Positions 1 through 6,549 of a DNA stretch of 8,725 bases are shown piece by piece. Positions within the stretch are counted from its first letter, which is position 1; the number at the start of each line of letters is the position of its first letter. The notes beneath the pieces are model-generated. The model ran no database searches, was not told the origin of the DNA, and was given only the letters and a program-made list of their open reading frames with translations. Both the position numbers and the translations under genes were made by a program. This DNA is from Betaproteobacteria bacterium (GTDB lineage: Bacteria; Pseudomonadota; Gammaproteobacteria; Burkholderiales; Casimicrobiaceae). The DNA is taken from assembly GCA_005883655.1 (NCBI GenBank), contig VBDA01000154.1:1-8725 (forward strand), in the 5' to 3' direction.

Positions 1-145
1 CATTGTCTTCGCCGCCTCCCGCCGCGACGGGCTTCATGCCGACCGCGCGCAATCCTGCCGCGGCGTACTTGCGCAGCAGCGCACACGCAACCATCGTCTT
101 GCCGACTCCGGTGTCGGTGCCGGTGATGAATATGCCTTGGGTCAT
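1..145 (-). CDS. bioD: Dethiobiotin synthetase, N-terminal part (cut by window edge)
   Basis: The first 48 codons of an ATP-dependent dethiobiotin synthetase, the cytoplasmic enzyme that carboxylates 7,8-diaminopelargonate (DAPA) and closes the ureido ring. The visible part begins MTQGIFITGTDTGVGKT. It contains the family P-loop GTDTGVGKT at residues 9-17, with Lys16 and Thr17 expected to bind ATP phosphate, followed by MKPVAAGG, where Lys38 matches the conserved substrate/ATP-binding lysine of the KPVASG motif. The ATG at 145-143 shares bases with the bioC stop in an ATGA junction, so translation is probably coupled to bioC. The rest of the gene lies off the left edge, so integrity cannot be judged. 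Identification is firm because this P-loop sequence at the extreme N-terminus, directly behind bioC, is characteristic. Confidence 0.95.
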   Translation of the reverse strand, partial: MTQGIFITGTDTGVGKTMVACALLRKYAAAGLRAVGMKPVAAGGGEDN

Positions 146-1077
146 CGCCTGGCTCGCGGTTCGACACGGATGATCGCACTGCCGTCGTCGGTCATGCGCG
201 GTTCAGGTTTCCACGCATGACCGTAGACGATCTCGAAGCTCGCTGGCAGGCGCCCCTCGCGGCGGGTAGCTTCGAGCGCGGCAAGCATGCGCTGCCAGCG
301 TTGCCGGCCCATCAGCCCGCGCGGCCGCCCCGCCGTGACATTGTGTGCCCCGATTGCCTTCAGATCGCGCATCAGCCCGATCGCGTCAGCATAAGTCAGC
401 GTCAGCGATTCCATGTCCATCACCGGATCGGCAAAGCCGGCATGAACGAGCATGTCGCCCAGATCGTGCATGTCGACGAACCGGCCGACATGGGTCGCGC
501 GGTCGGCGGCAAGAAACGCCGCGCGCAGCTCCTTCAAGGTGTCGGGACCGAAGGTGGTGAAAGACAACAGGCCACCTACACGCAGCACGCGCCGGAATTC
601 GGCGAATGACTTTTGCGGATCGCCGATCCATTGCAGCGTGAGATTGCTCCAGATCAGATCGATGCTTGCCGGCTTGATCGGCAGCGACGCGATGTCGCCG
701 CAGATACACCAGGGCCGGAGCTCGCGTGCAGGCGCGAGCGGGCCGAGGACGCGTCCGAGGAGCGACCGGGCCGACCTCGCGGCCGCGGCTGCGCGATCGC
801 GCGCCGCGAGAGTCATGTTGAACGCCAGGTCGAGACCGATAAGGCGAGCATCGGGGTAACGCGCGTGCAATTCCCCCAGCGCGGCGCCGGTGCCGCAGCC
901 GGCATCGAGAATCGTGACTGGCTGCATTCTGACGAAGCCAAGGCGTTCGGCCATGCGCTGTCCGACCTCCCGCTGCAGCACGGCAGCTTCGTCATACGTG
1001 GCCGCGGCGCGCTCGAAGGCGCGGCGCACCTGTGCGCGATCGAGGTCCATAGGTCCGGTCGCGCGCTCAGTGGGCAT
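142..1077 (-). CDS. bioC: Malonyl-[ACP] O-methyltransferase BioC
   Basis: A SAM-dependent methyltransferase that esterifies the free carboxyl of malonyl-ACP, so that fatty-acid synthase can build the pimeloyl chain of biotin. From the ATG at 1077 the protein has 311 residues. The N-terminus DRAQVRRAFERAAATYDEAA is typical of BioC. SAM motif I is LDAGCGTG at 57-64, the acidic ribose-binding residue is Asp83, and GDIASLP (127-133) leads into DLIWSNLTLQW (140-150), a strong BioC signature. Relative to E. coli BioC there is an Ala/Arg-rich insert at about 93-122. Start choice: GTG, ATG and ATG lie in tandem at 1083-1075. The third is preferred because GAGG ends seven bases before it, and an ATG at 1050 is also possible. 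The gene overlaps the bioH end by 11 bases and ends in ATGA with bioD. Confidence 0.93.
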   Translation of the reverse strand: MPTERATGPMDLDRAQVRRAFERAAATYDEAAVLQREVGQRMAERLGFVRMQPVTILDAGCGTGAALGELHARYPDARLIGLDLAFNMTLAARDRAAAAARSARSLLGRVLGPLAPARELRPWCICGDIASLPIKPASIDLIWSNLTLQWIGDPQKSFAEFRRVLRVGGLLSFTTFGPDTLKELRAAFLAADRATHVGRFVDMHDLGDMLVHAGFADPVMDMESLTLTYADAIGLMRDLKAIGAHNVTAGRPRGLMGRQRWQRMLAALEATRREGRLPASFEIVYGHAWKPEPRMTDDGSAIIRVEPRARR

Positions 1078-1882
1078 CATCACGCCTCATTGGCCCGCAT
1101 GGGTCACCCGCAAAAGCGTCCAGGGCTGCGATGACCGCCTGCGGATGCGACAGGAACGGGGTGTGCGCGGCACCGGGAATGACCACCAGCGAAGCATGAG
1201 GAAGCGCACTCGCCAGATACCTCCCTGCGGCAACCGGAGTCAGCGTGTCGCGATCGCCGGCGATGACCAGCGCCGGCTGCGAAATCGCGCTTAGTCCGCT
1301 GCGAAGGTCGGTCGAGGCGAGGAGCTCGAGCGAGTCGCGTAGCGCGTGCGGCGACGGTTCGCTGCGCGCGAACAGATGTGATCGTAACGAGCCAAGCGTG
1401 TCGCGTGCATGTTCGCTTCCCTGCACCTGCAAAGTTACGAAGCGTTGCAAGGTCTGCCGGTAGGCAACGCGAAGCTCGTCGCCAAATTGTCTCAGCGTTG
1501 CTTCCGCCATGGCGTGCGGCCAATCCGGCCGCTGGACGAAGCTTGGCGTGGTCGACATCAGCACCAGCGCGCCGACTCGCTCAGGCCGCAACCGCGCCCA
1601 TTCGAGCGCAACCTGGCCGCCCAGCGACCAGCCTAGGATCATCAGCGGAGCCGGCGTTTCTGCGATTGCGAGCTCCACCGCTTCGACGACGCGGCGCAGC
1701 GACAATGGCGGCGGCGTCACCAGCGCGTCGCTGTATCCATGACCCGGCAAATCGACCAGATGCAGGCGGTAGCTCTCGATCAGCCACGGCAAGAGCGGAG
1801 ACCACAACCCGGAATGCATCCCCCATCCGTGCAGCAGCACCAGCGGCCGGCCGCGGCCCACGCTTTCGACATGGACGCTCAT
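1067..1882 (-). CDS. bioH: Pimeloyl-[ACP] methyl ester carboxylesterase BioH
   Basis: An alpha/beta-hydrolase of 271 residues that removes the methyl group from pimeloyl-ACP methyl ester, ending the disguised chain-elongation phase begun by BioC. The oxyanion region is LVLLHGWGMHSGLW (14-27). The nucleophile elbow is GWSLGG with Ser86, followed by Asp212 in GDRDTLTP and His240 in GAAHTPFLSHP. These match the Ser/Asp/His triad of E. coli BioH in order and spacing, and the length is close to the family norm of about 256. The ATG at 1882 overlaps the bioF stop in an ATGA junction, and the stop lies inside the bioC start region. Because it sits between bioF and bioC, BioH is a much better call than a generic esterase. 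The C-terminal tail after residue 258 is probably not conserved. Confidence 0.93.
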   Translation of the reverse strand: MSVHVESVGRGRPLVLLHGWGMHSGLWSPLLPWLIESYRLHLVDLPGHGYSDALVTPPPLSLRRVVEAVELAIAETPAPLMILGWSLGGQVALEWARLRPERVGALVLMSTTPSFVQRPDWPHAMAEATLRQFGDELRVAYRQTLQRFVTLQVQGSEHARDTLGSLRSHLFARSEPSPHALRDSLELLASTDLRSGLSAISQPALVIAGDRDTLTPVAAGRYLASALPHASLVVIPGAAHTPFLSHPQAVIAALDAFAGDPCGPMRRDDAH

Positions 1883-3072
1883 TGGGCGACATCGGCGAGC
1901 GCCTCGGCCAGGCGGTCAACGTCGTCGATAGTGTGCGAAGCGGAAAACGTGATCCGCAAGCGTGCCGAGCCCCGCGGCACCGTCGGTGGACGGATTGCCG
2001 GCACCCAGATGTCGCGCTTCCACAACGCATCGCTGATGCTCAGTGCCTCTGAGTTCGCTCCGAGTATGAGAGGTTGAATCGCAGTCATCGACGGGAGCGT
2101 GCGCCAGGGAAGCGCAGCAGCAGCGTCTCGCCAGCGATCGATGAGCGCGAACAGGTGCGCTCGCCGCTCGGGCTCGTCGCGAATCAAGGCAAGGCTTGCC
2201 GCCAGTGCGCAGGCAAGCATCGGCGGCGCGGCAGTGGTGAAAATGTAGCTTCGCGCGGTCTGAATCAGCGTCTCGATGACCGACTCGTGCGCGGCGACGA
2301 ACGCCCCGGCGACGCCCGCCGCCTTGCCGAGCGTTGCCATATAGACGATGCGCTCGGAGACAAGGCCGAGTTGCGCAAGCGTGCCGCGACCGGAATTCCC
2401 AGGATCTGCCGCCGACTCTTCGCCGAGCACGCCGAAGCCGTGCGCGTCGTCGACCGCCAGCCACGCGTCGTACTTCTCGGCAAGCTCGAGCAGGCTCCCA
2501 AGCGCGGCGATATCGCCGTCCATGCTGAAAACCGCGTCGGTGGCGATCAGCTTGCGCTTCGCGCCGCTCGACGCGAGTCTTTGTTCGAGCGCCTTGAGGT
2601 CCGCGTGCGCATAGCGAACGAAATCGGCACGAGACAGGAGTGCCGCATCGTTCAGACAGGCGTGGTTCAGCTTGTCGGCGAATACGGCATCGCCGCGGCC
2701 GACGAGTGCCGTGACGATGGCGAGGTTCGCCAGGTATCCGGTCGAAAACAGCAGCGCTCGCGCGCTCGGGCACGGAGCGATCCACGCGGCAAGCTCGCGC
2801 TCAATCGCGTCGTGGGGCGCGAAATGCCCGGAGATGAGGTGCGACGCGCCGGCGCCGACGCCGTATCGCGCAGCGCCCTCCTGCGCTGCCGCGACGACGC
2901 GCCGCTCGCCGGCCAGGCCTAGATAATCGTTGCTGCCGAAGTGGAGCACTTCGCGGCCGTCGACCCGCAACCGCGCACCTTGAGCGGAATCGACAATGCG
3001 ACGTTCGCGCCGAAGACCCCGCGCGGTCCTCTGTTCGAGCGCGTCATCGAGCTCCGAGGTCAGCCGCGACAT
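1879..3072 (-). CDS. bioF: 8-amino-7-oxononanoate synthase (KAPA synthase)
   Basis: A PLP-dependent alpha-oxoamine synthase of 397 residues that condenses pimeloyl-ACP (or -CoA) with L-alanine, releasing CO2, to give KAPA. Visible family features are HFGSNDYLGLAG (44-55), GVGAGASHLISGH (71-83), the ring-stacking His137 in DKLNHACLNDA, the PLP-binding VDDAHGFGVLGE (207-218, Asp208 and His211) and the Schiff-base Lys250 in ATLGKAAGVAGAF. The reading frame stays open upstream to 3333, but that extension is Arg/Ser-rich and antisense-like. The ATG at 3072 gives MSRLTSELDDALEQ, which aligns with the normal BioF N-terminus. This start lies 29 bases inside the end of bioB, which suggests coupled translation. 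No strong ribosome site is visible, and an ATG at 3087 is a less likely alternative. Confidence 0.95.
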   Translation of the reverse strand: MSRLTSELDDALEQRTARGLRRERRIVDSAQGARLRVDGREVLHFGSNDYLGLAGERRVVAAAQEGAARYGVGAGASHLISGHFAPHDAIERELAAWIAPCPSARALLFSTGYLANLAIVTALVGRGDAVFADKLNHACLNDAALLSRADFVRYAHADLKALEQRLASSGAKRKLIATDAVFSMDGDIAALGSLLELAEKYDAWLAVDDAHGFGVLGEESAADPGNSGRGTLAQLGLVSERIVYMATLGKAAGVAGAFVAAHESVIETLIQTARSYIFTTAAPPMLACALAASLALIRDEPERRAHLFALIDRWRDAAAALPWRTLPSMTAIQPLILGANSEALSISDALWKRDIWVPAIRPPTVPRGSARLRITFSASHTIDDVDRLAEALADVAQ

Positions 3073-4066
3073 TGCCAGCGCCCGCATTGATACCCAAGCG
3101 CTCGAACAAGACACGGTCGGCGTCGAAATCCGGATTGCCGGTGGTGAGAAGCTTGTCGCCGTAGAAAACCGAGTTCGCGCCGGCGAAGTAACACAGCGCC
3201 TGCGTCGCGTCGCCGAGCTCGCGCCGGCCCGCCGACAAACGCACCATGGCCTTGGGCATGGTGATCCTTGCAGCGGCGATGGTGCGCACGAACTCGATCG
3301 GATCGATCGCCGCGACGCCGCCGAACTGCGCATGCAAAGGCGTGCCTTCCACCTGCACCAGGCTGTTGATCGGCACCGACTCCGGATAAGGATCGAGGTT
3401 GGCGAGCTGCGCGATCAGTCCGGCGCGTCCCCGTCTCGATTCGCCCATGCCGACGATACCGCCGCAGCACACGTGGACGCCGGCGGCGCGGACGCGATCC
3501 AGCGTATCCAGCCGGTCGCGATAATCGCGCGTAGTGATGACCTTGCTGTAGAACTCGGGTGAGGTGTCGAGGTTGTGGTTGTAATAGTCCAAGCCGGCTT
3601 TGCGCAGCCGCTCGGCCTGGCCATCCTTCAACATGCCGAGCGTCGCGCAGGTCTCCAGACCCAATGCCTTGACCTCGCGCACCATCGCCAGCACCGGTTC
3701 GAGGTCGCGGTCCTTGGGTCCGCGCCACGCCGCGCCCATGCAAAAACGCGACGCGCCGGCCGCCCGGGCCGCCCTCGCGGCTCTCACCACGGTATCGAGC
3801 GGAAGCAACTCCTCGCTGACCACCTCCGTGTGATAGCGCGCCGCCTGTGGGCAGTAACCGCAATCCTCGGGACAGCCGCCGGTCTTGATCGACAACAGAG
3901 TCGAAAGCTGCACCGCGTTCGGATCGTGATGCGCGCGGTGCGCCTCGTGCGCCCTGCGCAACAGATCGTTCATCGGCAAGCCGAGGAGCGCCTCGACCGA
4001 GTCGACGCTCCAGCGGGGCTCCACCTCCGACTGTGGCTCGCCGCGCTCCACCGTGATCGGCTGCAT
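3044..4066 (-). CDS. bioB: Biotin synthase (radical SAM)
   Basis: A radical-SAM enzyme of 340 residues that inserts sulfur into dethiobiotin, the last step of biotin synthesis. The radical-SAM [4Fe-4S] motif CPEDCGYCPQ places cluster cysteines at 65, 69 and 72. The ligands of the sacrificial [2Fe-2S] cluster are also present: Cys109 (SRFCMGAAWRG), Cys140 (LETCATLGML), Cys200 (HVCCGGIVGMGE) and Arg276 (VRLSAG), matching E. coli Cys97, Cys128, Cys188 and Arg260. YNHNLDTSPEFY and PINSLVQVEGTPL are further family blocks. Length is normal. The ATG at 4066 is preceded by AAGGTG (plus-strand 4075-4080), eight bases away. It is the first gene of the bioBFHCD operon, transcribed away from comF. A candidate operator and -35 element lie about 95-125 bases upstream. 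Confidence 0.98.
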   Translation of the reverse strand: MQPITVERGEPQSEVEPRWSVDSVEALLGLPMNDLLRRAHEAHRAHHDPNAVQLSTLLSIKTGGCPEDCGYCPQAARYHTEVVSEELLPLDTVVRAARAARAAGASRFCMGAAWRGPKDRDLEPVLAMVREVKALGLETCATLGMLKDGQAERLRKAGLDYYNHNLDTSPEFYSKVITTRDYRDRLDTLDRVRAAGVHVCCGGIVGMGESRRGRAGLIAQLANLDPYPESVPINSLVQVEGTPLHAQFGGVAAIDPIEFVRTIAAARITMPKAMVRLSAGRRELGDATQALCYFAGANSVFYGDKLLTTGNPDFDADRVLFERLGINAGAGNVAADLGAR

Positions 4067-4074
4067 GCTTAGAG

Positions 4075-4080
4075 CACCTT
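4075..4080 (-). promoter_or_regulatory. Ribosome binding site of bioB
   Basis: On the minus strand this reads AAGGTG, eight bases before the ATG at 4066. It is the clearest ribosome site in the biotin operon and supports the chosen bioB start. Confidence 0.6.
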
Positions 4081-4136
4081 CCGTGACATCGGGCCGTTGG
4101 GACTAGTATGCTGAGTCATCAGTTACGATAGCGGCG

Positions 4137-4165
4137 AGTTTCCGGCAGGGGGGGATAGTTGTCAA
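4137..4165 (-). promoter_or_regulatory. Candidate promoter of the biotin operon
   Basis: The minus strand carries a perfect -35 hexamer TTGACA at 4165-4160. Seventeen bases later comes GAAACT at 4142-4137, a poor -10 that matches TATAAT at only three positions. The 17-base spacer contains seven consecutive C residues (4154-4148). Initiation would fall near 4130, giving a leader of about 65 bases before bioB. The -35 hexamer is part of the left arm of the inverted repeat at 4160-4189, as expected if a repressor blocks this promoter. The -35 match and its location are seen directly. The -10 and the regulation are inference. Confidence 0.35.
4147..4155 (+). promoter_or_regulatory. Purine-rich ribosome site of comF with a run of seven G
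   Basis: AGGGGGGGA ends three bases before the TTG at 4159 and is the only plausible ribosome site near the comF start. It supports the TTG rather than the ATG at 4222, which has no purine-rich sequence upstream. Confidence 0.4.
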
Positions 4166-4893
4166 ATTTTCTGACGAGCGCATTTGACAGCGTTCGGCGA
4201 AGTGCGCTCGACGCCGCGCGCATGGCGCTGCCGCAGCGATGCGAATTGTGCGCTGGCGTATCTGGCACCGATCTCGTCTGCGGCGGCTGCATGCGCGACC
4301 TGCCGTGGCTGGCCCGCGCGTGTCCGGTTTGCGCGCTGCCCTCCGGCGGCAGCGTTTGCGGTCAATGTTTGAGCGACCCGCCTCCATTCGATGCGACCAT
4401 CGCCGCGTTCTCGTACGCGTTTCCGATCGACAGGCTCATCCATTCCTTGAAGTATCAGGGCCGCCTGGCGCTGGCCGAATGGTGTGCCGATGCGATCCTT
4501 GTCCAGCGTGGCAACTCCGGCGCCGGCTCGCGACCGGATCGCCTGATCGCATTGCCGCTCGCCGTCGCGCGGCAGCGTGAACGCGGCTACAACCAGGCGC
4601 TCGAAATTGCCCGCGTAATCGGGGCACGCAGCGGTGTTCCGCTGCTTCCTCGCGGACTGTCTCGCGTCCGCGCGACTCCGCCGCAGGCGGCGCTGCCGTG
4701 GGCGGAGCGGGCGAAAAACGTTCGCGGTGCTTTTGCGTGCGATCTTGATCTTTCGGGTCTGACCGTTGCGCTGGTCGACGATGTGATGACCACCGGCGCG
4801 TCCCTCGCCGAAGCGGCGAAGATCCTCAAGGCCTCCGGGGCGGCAAGCGTCGAGAACTGGGTCGTTGCACGAACGCTGCCACCGGCGGATTGA
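4159..4893 (+). CDS. comF: ComF family protein (double zinc ribbon plus phosphoribosyltransferase)
   Basis: A ComF/GntX family protein of 244 residues, a cytoplasmic phosphoribosyltransferase-fold protein that in competent bacteria helps bring in transforming DNA. Its biochemical role outside competence is unsettled. Four CxxC-type pairs form the zinc-binding N-terminus: Cys28/31, Cys41/44, Cys55/58 and Cys67/70. LKYQGR (98-102) is a family block. The PRPP-binding loop VALVDDVMTTGAS is at 203-215, and RERGYNQALEIAR (140-152) is also characteristic. The start is a TTG directly after an in-frame TAG and preceded by a G-rich ribosome site. The next choice, ATG at 4222, would remove 21 residues and free the upstream palindrome from the coding region. 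The gene is divergent from bioB and lies 53 bases before trmL on the same strand. Confidence 0.93.
   Translation: MSNFLTSAFDSVRRSALDAARMALPQRCELCAGVSGTDLVCGGCMRDLPWLARACPVCALPSGGSVCGQCLSDPPPFDATIAAFSYAFPIDRLIHSLKYQGRLALAEWCADAILVQRGNSGAGSRPDRLIALPLAVARQRERGYNQALEIARVIGARSGVPLLPRGLSRVRATPPQAALPWAERAKNVRGAFACDLDLSGLTVALVDDVMTTGASLAEAAKILKASGAASVENWVVARTLPPAD
4160..4189. repeat. Perfect 8-bp inverted repeat, possible BirA-type operator
   Basis: TGTCAAAT at 4160-4167 and ATTTGACA at 4182-4189 are exact reverse complements separated by 14 bases. Counting nine-base half-sites (TTGTCAAAT and ATTTGACAG), the layout is 9-14-9. The known proteobacterial BirA box has nearly the same layout, TTGTAAACC, about 15 bases, then GGTTTACAA, and TTGT and ACA positions are shared. 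Both arms contain TTGACA in outward orientation. The repeat lies between bioB and the main body of comF, overlapping the first codons of comF if the TTG start is real. Symmetry and spacing are seen. A role as biotin operator is inferred, because the inner half-site bases differ from the consensus. Confidence 0.4.
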
Positions 4894-4946
4894 TGCGCTC
4901 CTGCGGCACGGTCCTTTTGCGTTAGCGTCCGAGGGCTTGCCCGCCG

Positions 4947-5411
4947 ATGGTAGCGATCGTACTGGTGCAGCCGGAAATCCCGCCCAACACCGGTAATGTC
5001 ATCCGCCTTGCCGCGAATGCCGGTGCCGAATTGCACCTCGTCGAGCCGCTCGGCTTCAACCTGACCGACCGCGAGCTCAAACGCGCCGGTCTCGACTACC
5101 ACGAATACACGCGGCTGACCGTCCATCCCAACTGGGCGGCGTGCCTCGCCACGCTCGGCACACGCAGGCGCTATGCGTTGACGACCTGGGGTAAGCGATC
5201 TCTTTTCGCGTGCAAGCTTGGCAATGACGACGTGTTTGTATTCGGCCGCGAAACGGCAGGGCTGCCAGAGGCGATCCTCGCCGACTTCGCGGAGGATGTC
5301 CGGGTGCGCATTCCGATGCAGCCGGCGGTGCGCAGCCTCAACATGTCCAACGCGGTCGCGATCACCGTCTACGAGGCGTGGCGCCAGACCGGATTTGCCG
5401 GCGCGTGCTAG
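4947..5411 (+). CDS. trmL: tRNA (cytidine(34)-2'-O)-methyltransferase TrmL
   Basis: A SPOUT-class RNA methyltransferase of 154 residues (E. coli TrmL/YibK has 157). TrmL 2'-O-methylates the wobble nucleotide 34 of leucine tRNAs, using SAM bound in a C-terminal trefoil knot. Visible family blocks are VLVQPEIPPNTGNVIRLAAN (5-24), the LVEPLGF segment, then the knot motifs VFVFGRETAGLP (96-107), RIPM (121-124) and RSLNMSNAVAITVYEAWR (129-146). The single short SPOUT domain without an added RNA-binding domain points to TrmL rather than TrmH or RlmB. The ATG at 4947 is preceded by GAGGG at a rather long spacing. It follows comF by 53 bases, probably as one transcript, and faces gpsA. Confidence 0.94.
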   Translation: MVAIVLVQPEIPPNTGNVIRLAANAGAELHLVEPLGFNLTDRELKRAGLDYHEYTRLTVHPNWAACLATLGTRRRYALTTWGKRSLFACKLGNDDVFVFGRETAGLPEAILADFAEDVRVRIPMQPAVRSLNMSNAVAITVYEAWRQTGFAGAC

Positions 5412-5523
5412 ACCAAGACTGAACTCGACGGCCGATTCCATCCCGGCCTGTGCAATGCCGACGCAAGGCCGGCGCGAAGCATCGCGTTTGCGGAAGCCTC
5501 GCGCAGCGGCACCGAAGCCCTGC
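5412..5523. other. Convergent spacer between trmL and gpsA
   Basis: These 112 bases separate the ends of two converging genes. A weak stem, GGCCG with CGGCC about nine bases apart, lies near 5430-5448. No T-run follows on either strand, so I do not call an intrinsic terminator. No short coding sequence here looks convincing. Confidence 0.5.
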
Positions 5524-6531
5524 TCACTGAAATTCCGGGCCGGGCTCGCGCGCGAGCAGCGCCTCGACCGCGCGCCTCGGCGACAGGTTCTCGTAGAGCA
5601 CGCAATAGACCGCCGCACAGATCGGCATTTCCACGTCGAGCGACGACGCCAGGGTGTGCGCCGCTCGTGCGGCGGCGATACCCTCGGCAACGTGGCCCAG
5701 TCCGGCGGTAATCGCATCGAGCCGCTTACCCGCTGCCAGCGCGAGGCCAACGCGCCGGTTGCGCGACAAGTCACCTGTGCAGGTCAACACCAGGTCGCCC
5801 AGTCCGGCGAGCCCCATCAAGGTTTCGCGCCTGCCGCCGAGCGCGATCGAAAGCCTGCCGGTCTCCGCCAGCCCGCGAGTGATCAGCGCGGCGCGCGCGT
5901 TATTGCCGAAACCCAGTCCATCGCTGGCGCCGGCCGCGATCGCCAGCACGTTCTTGATTGCGCCGCCGACCTCGATTCCGATGAGATCGTCGCTCACGTA
6001 GGCGCGGAAGGTTTCTCCGCGAAGCCGCCGCGCGACGTTCTCGGCGAGTGTGCGCTCGGTCGCGGCGACGCTCACTGCCGTGGGCAGCCCGCGCGCGACC
6101 TCCTCGGCGAAGCTCGGTCCCGATATCACGCCGACTTGCGAGCGCCACAGCGGAGCGATCCTTTGATGCGCCAGTGCGACGCCGCCAGCATCATCCGCGG
6201 CGACGAAGCCTTTTCCGGCCCAGATGAGCGGAGCGTCGACCTTCGCACGCAACCTTTCGACGAGGTCGACCAGCGCCCCGACAGGAGTAGCGACGACAAC
6301 GAGCGAGGCCCCATCCACCGCGCCGTGTAAATCGCTGAGCACCGAGACACTCGGCGGCAACTTCACGTCCGGCAGATAACGGGAGTTCTCGCGCGACGAT
6401 TCGATCACGCCGGCCTGCATCGCGTCGCGGGCCCATAGCCTGATCGTGGTCGTGCTCGAAGCGCGTCCCAGATGCGCCGCCAGCGCACTACCCCAGGCCC
6501 CGGCGCCGAGAATCGCGACCGTGTCGCTCAT
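5524..6531 (-). CDS. gpsA: Glycerol-3-phosphate dehydrogenase [NAD(P)+]
   Basis: A cytoplasmic dehydrogenase of 335 residues that reduces dihydroxyacetone phosphate to sn-glycerol 3-phosphate, the backbone precursor of phospholipids. The dinucleotide-binding GAGAWGSALA is at 9-18. VVVATPVGAL (78-87) and WAGKGF (104-109) come next, then SGPSFAEEVARGLPT (137-151) and the catalytic Lys193 in GIEVGGAIKNVLAIAAG. GLAGLGDLVLTCTGDLSRNR (240-259) covers the substrate-binding region. All expected blocks are present in order and length is normal. The ATG at 6531 lies 18 bases after the stop of the SH3-domain gene, making gpsA the last gene of the minus-strand rhodanese-grxC-secB operon. The ribosome site is weak. 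Confidence 0.97.
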   Translation of the reverse strand: MSDTVAILGAGAWGSALAAHLGRASSTTTIRLWARDAMQAGVIESSRENSRYLPDVKLPPSVSVLSDLHGAVDGASLVVVATPVGALVDLVERLRAKVDAPLIWAGKGFVAADDAGGVALAHQRIAPLWRSQVGVISGPSFAEEVARGLPTAVSVAATERTLAENVARRLRGETFRAYVSDDLIGIEVGGAIKNVLAIAAGASDGLGFGNNARAALITRGLAETGRLSIALGGRRETLMGLAGLGDLVLTCTGDLSRNRRVGLALAAGKRLDAITAGLGHVAEGIAAARAAHTLASSLDVEMPICAAVYCVLYENLSPRRAVEALLAREPGPEFQ

Positions 6532-6549
6532 GACCGGCGCAATTGAAAC

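Noticed and set aside
3073..3333. An 87-residue N-terminal extension of BioF inside bioB
   Set aside because: The extension is Ser/Arg/Cys-rich and lies over conserved BioB residues. The family N-terminus begins at the ATG at 3072.
4104..4123. CTGA-GTCA-TCAG symmetry as a second operator near bioB
   Set aside because: The arms are only four bases, short enough to be expected by chance in a gap of this size.
5425..5523. A bidirectional terminator between trmL and gpsA
   Set aside because: Only a five-base stem with a nine-base loop is visible, and neither strand has a T-run after it.
4587..5774. A 395-codon open frame on the minus strand across comF, trmL and the spacer
   Set aside because: It is antisense to two well-identified genes, Arg/Ser/Ala-rich, and shows no domain motif. 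It is a shadow frame of GC-rich DNA.
5218..6330. A 370-codon open frame on the plus strand antisense to gpsA
   Set aside because: It covers clear gpsA coding sequence and has low-complexity Arg-rich translation with no recognisable family.
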